Shown: positions 49,201 through 60,226 of the stretch, one piece after another | How positions within the stretch are numbered: position 1 is the first letter of the stretch | Layout: each line of letters starts with the position of its first letter | Source: Nymphaea colorata | Lineage: Eukaryota > Streptophyta > Magnoliopsida > Nymphaeales > Nymphaeaceae | Direction: 5' to 3' | Length of the DNA stretch: 64,000 nt | NCBI RefSeq assembly: GCF_008831285.2 | Contig: NC_045142.1 | Coordinates: 17,673,354-17,737,353 of the forward strand | Notes under the pieces: model-generated | Databases searched by the model: none | Told to the model about the DNA's origin: nothing | What the model saw: only the letters and a program-made list of their open reading frames with translations | Made by a program: the position numbers and the translations under genes

Positions 49201-49479
49201 ATGCGCAAAACCGAGATTTTATGTACAATTACGTATCGGTACCCTTAGGCTTATTAAAAATTGCTGAAAAATGTTCTGAATATAAATTTGAAAAGCAATG
49301 GGAAATTCACGTTCTAAATTTAAGTTTAAATTTGATACTTTTGCGGGTGCTTTAGAATATTATTGGAGATCTCCTCATATGATATTCCTTATGTTGTTCT
49401 TCTTTTATTTTTCTTTAGTTGCCATGAAAATTAATTTAGAAATGACATCAAGAGTGAGAGCATCATAATTAGCAAAGAC
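46286..49479 (+). other. Copia leader and unassigned segment, R2
   Basis: Counterpart of 27074-29062. The GC-richer part includes short frames such as 47092-47355 on the minus strand, with no domain I recognise. About 280 bp at 48640-48920 is absent from R1. The 3' part is AT-rich and joins gag. Confidence 0.5.
47664..48542 (+). mobile_element. Mutator-like non-autonomous element inside R2 (879 bp)
   Basis: A perfect 9-bp repeat GGAGAAAAC flanks it (47655-47663, 48543-48551). R1 has the unoccupied site GGTGAGAAAAC at 28427-28437. The ends TATGTCACCAAAGTG and CACCATGGTGATTTA are inverse repeats. It is the same family as 30293-31136 in the opposite orientation, with GGGTGCGGGTGCG repeats at both ends and an (AAT)n tract near 47768. 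The antisense frame 48048-48533 is proline/serine-rich and probably not translated. Confidence 0.88.
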
Positions 49480-49916
49480 TGAGAAACTAAATGGAACAAA
49501 CTTCCATGCATGGAAACATAAGATCATGTTGGCCTTGACTCTGGAAAGGCTGTCTGAAACATAAGATCATGTAGTCAACGAGTCGTTTTTCATTTTAGGA
49601 GACAAATCTTTAGTTGAGGAAAGAAGGGCATATAAGTCCTTTACAACTGATGACTTAATAGCTAAAACCATCATATTAGCCTTCATGAAAGATAATTTGA
49701 TAATGGTATTTGAGGATTGTCCAATGACCAAAGAAATGTTTGACACTTTCTCTTTTAAATACAACACCTTACTACGATGCACCTACAAATTGCTACTAGA
49801 ACAATACAATTCGTATAAAATAAAAGAGTCAGACAGTGTAGTAGACCATGTTAACAAGATGTTGGTCATGGCTAAAGATATATCTGTAGTGAAAAATGTC
49901 ATATCTGACAACATGT
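49480..49916 (+). pseudogene. gag: Copia gag relic, R2
   Basis: Matches the R1 gag relic: KLNGTNFHAWKHKIMLALTL, then after changes MVFEDCPMTKEMFDTFSFKY and VDHVNKMLVMAKDI. It ends in a TAG directly at the integrase join. Inactive. Confidence 0.8.
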
Positions 49917-49929
49917 AGATCAACACAAT

Positions 49930-52090
49930 TCAGAACAGCAACACACAATGCATAGAATACTACAACAGAATGGTATGGCCGAGAGATGTAACAGAACTTC
50001 TTAAACATGGTGAAATCCATGTTGGCAGGTGCACAATTACCAAAAGAATTTTAGGGTGAAGCTGTGTTAACAACTCAACCATTCTTTATGGGAGATGGAC
50101 TAGTGTAAAACCAGATCTGATACATCTAAGGAGATAGGGATCTGTAGCACACATGAAAATTCTAGATCCATAAATTGATAAACTAGATAACATATAAGTT
50201 AGATGTGTGTTTATTGGATATCCAAAAGAATCCAAATGCTACAGTCGTCATTGGAACTTATAGGAAGTAGAGATGTAGAGTTCTTAGAAAAATAGTTTGG
50301 TAATAAACCGACTGGAGAACAGTTTGGTAACAAACCAACTGAGCATAAACTGTCTGATGAACAGTGTTGTAATGAACCGATTGAAGATCAATTAGTAGTA
50401 AACCAACTGATCTGAGTACTTCGTCATCTCAGACTTTGTTAGGCCATAAAAGACATAGAGTTCTTCCTTCATATTTAAGCAATTACTATGTATATTTTGC
50501 GGATGATCTATACTATTTATCATATATTGACTAAATATCTGACAATCTGACATATGACGAATCCATAAACTTGCATGAATCGTCAGATTGGTTAAATGCT
50601 ATGGGTGAGAAATTGAATTCATAAAAAAGAATAAAGTCTGAGAATTAGTTGATGTTCATAATGATAGAAAACTCATTGGGTGCAAAGGGTGCTAAGGAAG
50701 AAGTATAAAGTTGATAGATTAACCGAAAAAATCAAATTAAGACTTGCAGCGAAAGGTTTTTCCAAAAAGGAATGAATTGATTACTAAGAAACCTATTCGT
50801 CGGTTGCAAAGTTTGCATCAATTAGAATAATTTTGGCTATCGCAACATTTTTTGACTTAGATATTTGTTAAATGGATATGAAAACTTTCCTAAATAGTGA
50901 GTTGAAGGAAACCATAGATATTACCCAACCACAGGAGTATATCATCAAAGAAAAAGAAGATAAAGTGTACAAGCTGAATAAATCATTGTACGGATTAAAC
51001 AATCGCCAAAACAGTGACATTTTGCTTTTCACAAAACAATTACAAAACTTGGGTTTGTTGCAAACCAAGTAGACTATTGTGTATATGTCTGAAAAAATGG
51101 AAGTCTTTTTTGTATCCAATCATTATATGTCGATGACATCTTATTAATAGAAAATGATAATGACATGATATTCAAAACAAAGACTTGGTTGAACAAGAAC
51201 TTCGAAATAAAAGACTTCGATGAAGCATCGTATATGTTAGGAATAAAGATCACTCGATATAAAAACTCGAGAATTCTGAGTTTAAGCCAAGAACGATATA
51301 TTGATTATATCTTGAAGAAATTTTGAATGGTAAACTGTAAATCAATTGGGACTCAAATAGTTATGGAGCAAATTTAAGTATGAGTGATTATCTTGGTGAA
51401 GGACAACAAAAATTAAATGTTCCATATGCACAAGTTGTTGGCAGTTTGATGTATTTAATACTTTGTACCAGACCAGACATCTGCTTTCCTATCGGTGTGG
51501 TGAGCCATTATCAAAGCAATCCTGGTTGGCCTCACTGGCAAGCAGTTAAAAGAATTTTTCGGTACATTAAAGAAACGAAAGGACTAAAATTGTCCTATCA
51601 AGCCGATGAGTTAACTCTAGTTGGCTATTCCGATGCTGATTTTATAGGTTGCAAAGGTGGTAGTAAGTCTACCTCTAGATATGTATTCCTTTTTGGAGGT
51701 GGAGAAATAGTCTGGTCCTGTAAGAAACGGAGATGTGTTGCTCAGCTCAGTACACTCAAGAAGCAGAGTATGTACCATCCAATGTTGCAACTACTTTTGT
51801 TGTCTGGATAAATCGGTTTTCGAAAGACTTGAAATTAGATCTTGAGCATGAACCAGTTCAACTGTACTGTGATAATCAGGCAGCAATATCCTTATGAAAA
51901 TGGAAGTGTTAGTTCAAAAACTAAATATATAATGGTGAAAACCTTTATGTTCTCGAAATGATTGAGAAAAATGAAATCTCAGTTGATTATATGCCTAATA
52001 ATGATATGGTAGTTGATCCCTTACCTAAGAGATATCTGAAGACTTGTTTTCAAAACATGTAGCCTATATGTGGTTAAGATATATTTGAAA
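49930..52090 (+). pseudogene. pol: Copia pol relics, R2
   Basis: Integrase-end, reverse transcriptase (YVDD at 51126-51137) and RNase H (LYCDNQAAIS near 51866) segments are in the same order as R1. A longer open piece, 51380-51811, holds VGSLMYLILCTRPDICFPIG and IFRYIKETKGLKLSYQ. Frameshifts and stops elsewhere (for example TAA in the RT near 50821) make it non-functional. Confidence 0.85.
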
Positions 52091-52251
52091 GGTTGCGAAG
52101 GAAAAACCATTGAATGAAAAAAATCGCTGTAAACCTTTAACAAAGTTTAAGTTACGATGGATAAACCAATTATGGAAAACCATCTAACTAATTAAACAAA
52201 AAAACTCACACATAGTGGAAGCAAACTGGTGGTCTCGTGGCCAAGTGGAAA

Positions 52252-52672
52252 TGTTGGATAGTGGCCATTGAGCCCTATCTGGATCTCCCGTAACTACAAG
52301 GTAGTTACGAGATTAACTTTGAAACCTTATCACGTAGATAAAGATTCATCTTTATTTTGCTCCTTCCTAAAACTCTCTCACACTAACCGCCCGCTGGGCT
52401 TTGGGGAAACCTAAGGGGATGGCCTATTTATGTCCAGCAACTCTCTGTCTTAGGGTTTATAATCTTGGTTAATTTCCCTAACGGAGCCCCTTAGAAGAAA
52501 CTCGTGAACTTTCTTCTTTCTCTTCTTCTTCTTCTTCTTGCTTTGTTTTTTTTTTTCAACTTGTAGTTGTCACTGCTTCTTTGCTTGCAATCTGGAACCG
52601 CTGGTGAACATACTATGCAGGCGACGACTTGCTATAGGCCTTCGTTCCATTGCTACTTCAATTGATCCAACA
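52252..52672 (+). repeat. Copia 3' LTR of R2, followed by a primer site
   Basis: TGTTGGATAG to GATCCAACA, 421 bp. Like its R1 counterpart it is followed by a primer-binding site and leader rather than by host flank. Confidence 0.87.
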
Positions 52673-52748
52673 TTGGTATCAGAGCTTTACTTGTCGAACT
52701 CCAATAAAACATTGGTATCAGAGCTTTACTTCTCGAACTCCAATAAGT
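52671..52748 (+). repeat. 39-bp tandem duplication of the primer-binding site
   Basis: Units 52671-52709 and 52710-52748 both begin CATTGGTATCAGAGCTTTAC. The R1 paralogue at 33118 has one copy. The duplication is therefore specific to R2. Confidence 0.9.
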
Positions 52749-53889
52749 GAAATTCGACTTTTGTGGTGCCTGTGCAGATTATATTTGCCAAAGGACAAGT
52801 CGTCTCGAAATTTGGTGTTTTGCATAGAAGAAAGTGAACCTACAGATAAGGGAGGGCAGAACTGTGTTGCCCAACAAAAAGATAGAAGGGAAGAATAGAT
52901 GCCTTCAAAAATATTCTTCCTCCCCCTCTCTCTTCACAAGAAGCATAGCATAACTACCGAGGCAAGGGATGCAATAGAATGGCATGTCTCATGTGGACAC
53001 TAATTGTTTTGGAGATTTGAGGTTGAGTAGAGAAGTGGGTACACGATACCTGGCCCGACTCGAGCCCGGGCTCACACCAGGTGAGCCCGATAAATTTTTT
53101 TAATATTTATTTTATTAATTTATGTATATAATTTTATTACAATTAATTGTATTTATATATTATATTATATAAAAATATAAATATTTTTTAAATTTAATCG
53201 ATTGGGCTTGGGCTTTAATGGTCGGACCAAGCGGAGGCCCAGGTTTCGCTTGTCGGGCCAGCTCGAGCCTGACACCTTATCAGGCCGGGCCGGCCCGATA
53301 CCCAAACTTATACATCATCGCTGCTCTAGGTAGTGACATTCAATCAGTGACTTGATGATAAAATGGTGAAGTCTCTTCAATGGAAGATGAAATTGAAATT
53401 AAAACAAATTGACCTAGTGTAAAGGACAAAAATGCTTCTTTGCTAAAAGCAGGTGAAACACTGGCTCTGTTTTATCTAGTGTAAACAACGGCAATGTTGA
53501 ATTTCATTAACAAGTTATATGTTATATGTTAGGCCCCAACATGAGGCAGCATATTTAAAATAATTCAAAAATGTGTACTCTTTAACATGGACTTGGAATT
53601 AATTTTTACTCTTACATTTCACGGCAGAATCGTCTCTGAAGAGACCCAAAAAAATATAAGAATCAATAATTTCTCAAAAACTAGTTGAAAACTAAAAAAA
53701 TATTAAAATATGTATTTTTTTAAAATAGCTGAAAGTTAGCACATGACACTCTCAATCGGCTGCCCAATTGAATCTGCCATCAATTCGATATGAATTAGCT
53801 GATTCTGTGTATGGCATACTCCTTACGCTTCCTCTGTCCATCCGATTGGAATTTTAACAATACACGAATTCTGTGAAAGGTGTTTGATT

Positions 53890-53891
<2 letters not shown>

Positions 53892-53933
<42 letters not shown>
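53892..53933. repeat. (TA)n microsatellite
   Basis: A TA run of about 42 bases. In R1 the corresponding place (about 34283) has a shorter run followed by a GGCCC-rich insertion. Confidence 0.92.
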
Positions 53934-53937
<4 letters not shown>

Positions 53938-54764
53938 CTTAGAATTTGAGAACTGCAGATTTCATACAAATTCTTCCCCTCCAACAAATTCTACCTTTTC
54001 TCAGTGCAAAAAAAAAAATCAAATAATGAACTTAAGTGTGGATCTTAAGTCTCACTTAAGATTCATAGTTTGATGAACCTTGAATTTTACTATAATTTTT
54101 TTGTCACTTCAAAATCTATTGATCAATAGTCCATATGTTTTGGCTTTATAAATGCAAAACATGTTGTCAAATATAAGACTGGGCATCGGGCTGGCCTGAC
54201 CCTATCCAGCTCGTGACTACAGCCCAGCATGGTTAAACTAAAAAAATACAGTTTTTCATATAAAATAGTTTATAGATATCATTAAACATAACAAAATATA
54301 TATAATGACATATATAAATTAATAAAATAAAAAAAAGTTATTGGAGTCAAGCTCACCAGGGCCGGCCCGACCCTTAATTTTTTGGACCGAGTACCGAGTA
54401 TCCATCAATACCCAGCCGATGCGCACCCTTAGTCGAACAATTTGAAGGGAGAGTGTGGCAAAGTCGCTTGGACCATTGAGGACTTGCAAGACGCTAAACA
54501 CCAATTCGATTCCTTTAGGCGTCAACTCTAGACAACAGACATAAGCACTGGAAAACTAAGATAGCTTGTGAACTTAATTGAAGAACAAAGTGGGTGCATG
54601 TCCCAATCACTCAAAGAAGGAATGACTATCAGTGTATCTACAGCAGAAAAATCAGATGGAAAACGAGGGAGGCGTTTTACCTCTTTTCCTCGGTTTAAGA
54701 CTGCTTCGAAACTTGAATGGGTTAGTTATGTTACACGCGTCAAATTAGACGGGAAGGCTGAATT

Positions 54765-54852
54765 TTACATTCTCACACATGTAGGCCATGCAGCCTGTAG
54801 ATTGGGTCTTACATTCTCACACATGTAGGCCATGCAGCCAGTAGATTGGGTC
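54765..54852. repeat. 44-bp tandem repeat, two copies
   Basis: Units 54765-54808 and 54809-54852 both begin TTACATTCTCACACATGTAG and differ at one base. R1 has a single copy near 35380. Confidence 0.9.
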
Positions 54853-56103
54853 CACTCATAGGCATGGCCGAAAATTCTTTGACCTCATACCAGACATAGC
54901 AGTTATGACACTTTGAAATTTGAGCATTGCAGACTATGGACAAAAACCTGACCTTTTAAATCTATTGGTGGATGAAAAATGTGTATTAAGTTCACCATTT
55001 TTTTGGCTTTTAGCAGTGTTTTTATATCAAGCAAAAAATAATGGCTCTCAAAGCATCTACATTTTGATAATAGAAAAAACAACATTCTTCATAAAAACAA
55101 CTTGACTCACAGCATTTTTTATGTTAAAATAGTTTTATAAATATAGTATGATGTTTATATTTCATTTACAATAATTTTTTAGCTAAGTGTCTAGTTTTTA
55201 CTGATCCCTCTCTCTTTCCTTATATATATATACACAAAGAGATAGAGAGAAAGTCAACGTTGTTGGCTGTGCTAAAACTTAAAATTTGTATTTAAGTTTA
55301 TGACTACCGCACATATGAACAATTGAAGCTGTTTAATTTATGACTGATTTGATTTTCATTTTAGTTTCTTTTCCTAATTGACTGTCCTATATATAAATTT
55401 TTTTGTCATAATTTTCTTCTCATTAGTCTCTTACATACTTTTTTTTCCCTTGCCTCAATTCGTTTCCCTCATCCTAAAACTGGTGAATCTTAAATAAAAA
55501 AAAATAGATTTGAAATGCCAACATTTTCCTCATTGATACAATTGTCTGCAAAGACCCCCAAAAAAATGCTTATTTCTATGTTGATAGCTATCTCTAGGAT
55601 ATTTTTTTCTAAGTGATCAGTAAAAATATTTCATCCTACCATTTAGAAGAGAGCTGAAGCTCCTATCCAACCTCTCATCTTCTAAGGGTCGGTTGGCTGG
55701 CCTAGAGATTGAGACAAATTTATAAAACATTGTACTAATATTCCATGAATCTACCCCACATATTGGACCAGATTCATGGGACACTGTATGAGTGTCCCTG
55801 CTGCCAAACGGTTCCATAGGGTAGCGTATGCTTTCGGTGCTTTAGGGTTCCACCCTTGTCGTGCTTGAACTCGCACGTAAATTGTCTTCTTTTGCGGCAC
55901 ACAAAATTAATGCACCAGCAATTCAAAACGAGAACTGACTACCTACCAACCCCTCGTTAAACCAACCCCCTCAGAGATGAGCTAACCTCATAGCTATTCT
56001 TTTGGTTACTATATTAGTGCTCTTTAAAAATCTAAAATTTAAGTACGTAGTGCTTCTGAACTTCAAATTTCTGACTCCACCACCGTTCCTTACTATAGAT
56101 GTA

Positions 56104-56289
56104 ATTTTATCCATAAAAAATTTTTCGTGTTCAGCAAACACCCAAGTTTTTTTCTCGAAAAAATATACTAAGCCATCAAACATGGCCTGGTTTTGGAAAC
56201 GGTAAATTTTTCCCTACTGTACACTTACCTAGCATTTCTTTTCCTTCAAAAATCTCCAGTCAAAAAAAATTTGTGCCATCAAACGGGGC
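56104..56289. mobile_element. 3' remnant of the PIF/Harbinger-like element in L3
   Basis: Matches the last about 170 bases of the element at 5191-6270 and ends CATCAAACGGGGC followed by TTA (56290-56292). The rest of the element and about 1.2 kb of upstream L sequence are deleted. It shows that L1 and L3 share the insertion that L2 lacks. Confidence 0.85.
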
Positions 56290-57618
56290 TTAAAGCTGAA
56301 GGCACAATACCAAGTTGACGGCACATTAATAATGGACAAGAAGAAAAAATGGACTTTCCTTTTCATTTGGAGAAGTGGGATGAAAAACCCGCACCCACTC
56401 ATAATGTAATATATTTACTTTATAATTTTTTAAAATTAAAATTTAAATAAAAAGGAAGAAAGGTTAGGGGTTAGCTTGCGCTCTCGGCTGGGCAGTAGGA
56501 TGAAATAATGCTCTTCTTCACCTAAAAATAGAATCTTTGTTTTTCGTGTAAATAGAAAACGTTGAACCATTGATTGTCATATTCTTAATAAAGTTGTGGC
56601 TTCATTTGCTTAAAATAAAAGTGCAAGACCAAATGCATCTACCTGAATTTTTTTTTTTCCAAACGTGAAGGTTTTAACTGGTGGCGAAGCGAGGATTTTT
56701 AGTCGTGAGGCACTTGCATTGGTGACACAGATTTGGTGTGGGGATTACACATATTTAGAGTTATAGCAAGGTGTTGAGACATTGTTATCCAAATTTTTGA
56801 TGGGTTGGGGTGGGATTCAAAAAATAAAGGCCTGAATGTAAAGCGCAAGTAAGGCATGTTTCGTTGGAAGAGCTGAATTATAATTTCAAAATTTTAATAA
56901 GAGCCGAAATAAAAAATTTCAAATTTTTTATATAAGTTAAACTAGAAATTTTAAACTTTATATTTTATTTTTTTATTTTTTGGAAATGTCAAGCAGTATA
57001 AGGATCCATGGCTCATGCTATCTCGCTTTTCTCTAAAAGGTGTAAGTAACTCATTAGGTTAGTAGATCAATGAAAGTTTGGTCATTGTTAGGTTAATAGA
57101 TCAATGAAAGTTTGGTCATCAGTTTGATTTTCAAAGGTACTAATATTTTGTATTGCAAACAGTCGACATGCAACACTTTAGTTGACAGATCTATTACGTC
57201 CCACGTACCTTCTAATGTAGTCTTAGACTTGTAAAATACCGAAAAGAAAGAAATAAAAAGAAGCTTGGGCCCAGAAACTTTTAGTATTTCTCTACCCCAC
57301 ACAACTCTTCTTATCTGTGCACTTGGTATTATAATGCATCGTCCAATCTGCCTCATATATACTGAATATTTTTTTGCACCTAAAACCAATGGCATAGCCG
57401 ACTGTCACTTAAAACTTTTTTATTTTTAAATGAAAATCTTTTATATATTAGCAACGTCCTCTGCGTCAGCCATTAGAGAACCAGCTTGTTCGGCCCCCAT
57501 TGACAAATTTGTGAACATCTCTGACTTCCCAAAAAAACGTACATGCCATGCTTTTAACTTTGAACCCCAACGAAACATGTGGGCCCCACTCACACTCTCT
57601 CTCTCTTTCTTGCCTCTT

Positions 57619-57626
57619 TATAAATA
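57619..57626 (+). promoter_or_regulatory. TATA box of LOR3
   Basis: TATAAATA, 95 bp before the ATG, preceded by a CTCTCTCTCTC stretch. Confidence 0.7.
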
Positions 57627-57720
57627 TCCAAACGTAAGAACAGCCCCCTCATAAGACACCTGATCTTTCCGATCAGGTTTGAGAGAGAGGAAGTGCAGAA
57701 CACTGCATCAGAGAGACAAC

Positions 57721-60226
57721 ATGAACGCTGCAAATTCTGTGAGCTCTACCCCCTTTACGTCTCCCGGCGAGGCCTCTCCCCTTGTCCGAAAGAGTCGCCG
57801 GCGGCTTTCCCGTCCTGGCGACGATGTGGCCTCCATCGCCGCCGCCGCCGTGAACGCCATCCTCTTTCCCCAGTTCTGCTCCACCTCCCCTCTTCCCTCA
57901 CCATCTGGCGGAGGTCGCTGCTCTTCCACGGCAAGGGATACACCGTCTACGACTCCACCGGCAGCGTCGTCTTCCGGGTCGACAACTACGCGTCGGACCG
58001 CCCCCGAGAGACCCACCTCATGGACCTCTCCGGCAACGTCCTCCTCACCATCAAGCCCAGCAGGGTAACGTTACTGCATCTGCACCACCCTTCTCTCTCT
58101 CTCTCACCTACCAACCATGCCACTATGCTTGATCAAACTACCAGTACTCTAAATTTGCTAAGATCTTGGATGGTGTCGTGCATTTCTTGAGCAGGCAAGA
58201 TGAATACTGGGTGAGCCAGTGGTTATCCATCACCCGGAATCCGGATGAGGCTCTAAGCCCCTCCTTCCCTGTGCCTCTGCGGTCTTGGGACCAAGGTAGA
58301 TAGCACGCAAAATGAAATGATAACACAATTAATGACTGATGAGAAAAACAATCCAAATATTATGCAGAGTTTTTCTTACAGAATCCAATTGATATTTGAT
58401 GTTCACCTCTATCTGATTCCGTTTATGGATTCAATAAGACGACCCATTTCCCATTAGTAATCAAATGCAAATATGGTGTAGAGTTTTTCTTACCAAATCC
58501 AATAGATATTTGATTTTCACGTCTATTTGAAAACCATGGGTCTGAAATATTCCACTGTTTGTTTGAACAAAACAATGAATCTCTGGGAGCACTGGTCTCA
58601 GATAAGCCTCAGATCTTAACTTGGCGACTAGATGGATGCCGAGTGACTTTGAATTTTTCTTTTTTTTCCCAAAAAATATAAAAGAATAACTGTGTTTTCT
58701 TTAAATTTTCATAATAAAATTTTTAATTTGTTACGGATGAGTTTTTGTCACATATTAATAAATGAACATCCATTGCATCATGTGTGTAATGGGCAACAAT
58801 AGCGCACTTGATCTATCTCTTGCTAGTTATGCATGGACTAGTAATTCAAAAGATCAAGCGTTAAAATTCTTGATCTTGGTCTCGATATACATGATGTCAA
58901 ACGCATCTGTGCGTCATAGCCTTGTCTCTTTTCATGCAATCCAGTTTCATGTTAAGGGAAGCAAGTTAGGGTGTCATGACAAGACTAGAACTGATCGTAT
59001 CACTGGCCCATCTCCAAATCTGGCCATAGTTTTCTTTAATAAATAAAACAATGTCTTAGAGTAATAGTCAGATCTGAAACTGATAATGGTTCGAACCGGA
59101 TTCTGTTTCAGAAAAGACATACTAGATTTATACTTCTACTACCATTGTGCATCTCTTAACCTTTGCTCATGATGGGTGTGTGTGTGTGTGTGTATTTCCT
59201 AGCTCCTTTGATCTTAGGCTCTTGCATGTTGACAGAAACTGGGCATCTTAGAGAGATGGGAAGCCTTCAAAGGAGATGGAGATCGTGAAGTTGGATCAGT
59301 GGAGAAAGCTAAGCCACTGTTTACAGCCACAAAGGGCCTGGTTGGAAACTCAAGGTACAAAATCACTGTGAGTGGCACCCAGATGGACTATCTCATCGCC
59401 TGCACGCGCGGCCAAGGCTGCTACAAGATCTACCATAGAAACTCCCTCACCAACCCACTTGCAGAGGTATTATACAAGCATATTCATGTAAACCATTGCT
59501 TATGTTCAACCCATTCCAGGATTTGAATCGTCGAATCAATGGCAAACACCAATTAGATTCAGCGGCGGATTCGACAGAGTTATGTGTCGGCTTTAAACTA
59601 TCTTTTAAACTCTTTTACAACTTTTTGTATTTTTAATTGATTCGGATATTAAAAAAAATACATGTGAATTTATTATTTTTTGGCAGATTCACACGATTTC
59701 ATGCATGTCCTTGTAGGCTACTTAGGCTTGGAACCATATATTGCATATCAACTTTTCCATACTGCAGTATTAGTGATTATTTATGAACTAGAGAGCGGTC
59801 CCTCTTTAAGTCATTTGGAAACAGCAGGGGTTCTTCAGACTTCTTGCTCTATTTTAGTAATCTTTTAGTATTCAAGCTGTGCTTTTGTTTGTTGTTTAGC
59901 AAGGAATACAGCGACAAACTGTTTCATGAATCTTCCTCAATATGTCATGAATATGTCTATTTACTGTTTCCTTTGCAAGAAACTAAACCTAGACTTGAAC
60001 CTTTTTAACATCAAGATATAATATATATATATATATATATATCACAAATTAAAATCAATATTAACGAGATGGTGATTATGAATTATTTGATTGACAGGTC
60101 AACCAGAAGTGTGTGAATGAACCAAAAATCACTTTGGGGAAAGATGTCCTCAGTTTGTGCATCCAACCGGGAATCGACCAAGTGATCGTGATGGGACTCG
60201 TCATCATCAACCATGCAATGAGATGA
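57721..60226 (+). CDS. LURP-one-related gene copy 3 (LOR3), three exons, one-base frameshift in exon 1
   Basis: Exons 57721-58064, 59236-59466 and 60098-60226 have GT-AG borders and match LOR1. The ATG is present (MNAANSVSSTPFTSPGEASP). The LOR barrel begins at SLTIWRRSLLFHGKGYTVY, with FRVDNYAS and LMDLSGNVLLTIK, then KLGILERWEAF in exon 2 and GKDVLSLCIQPGID..MGLVIINHAMR in exon 3. Exon 1 is 344 bases instead of 345: the run CCCC at 57887-57890 is CCCCC in LOR1 (12863-12867). That deletion puts the first 56 or so codons out of frame with the rest. It is either a real inactivating change or a homopolymer error; if corrected, the product would be about 234 residues. Its core promoter is the best preserved of the three. 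A regulatory role in defence is known for family members (Arabidopsis LURP1) but is not shown here. Confidence 0.85.

Larger units (their letters stand above)
45905..52672 (+). mobile_element. Decayed Ty1/copia retrotransposon copy R2
   Basis: The 5' LTR is 45905-46285 (381 bp, TGTTGGATAG to GATCCAACA) with primer site TGGTATCAGAGC at 46287-46298. The leader and unassigned segment extend to about 49480, gag relic 49480-49916, integrase-end relic 49930-50110, RT/RNase H relics 50530-52090, 3' LTR 52252-52672. The two LTRs differ by many substitutions and indels, indicating an old insertion or exchange between copies. It shares the gag-integrase fusion deletion with R1, and a Mutator-like element is inserted at 47664-48542. 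Confidence 0.85.
52749..56103. other. Non-coding flank R2/L3
   Basis: No gene is visible. Paralogous to 33132-36605. It contains a GGCCCGAC-rich element remnant (about 53040-53310), a TA run (53892-53933), a 44-bp tandem repeat and about 180 bp at 55550-55735 absent from R1. The paralogy with copy 2 ends near GATGTAATT at 56099-56107, where a deletion joins it to the PIF-like remnant. Confidence 0.55.
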
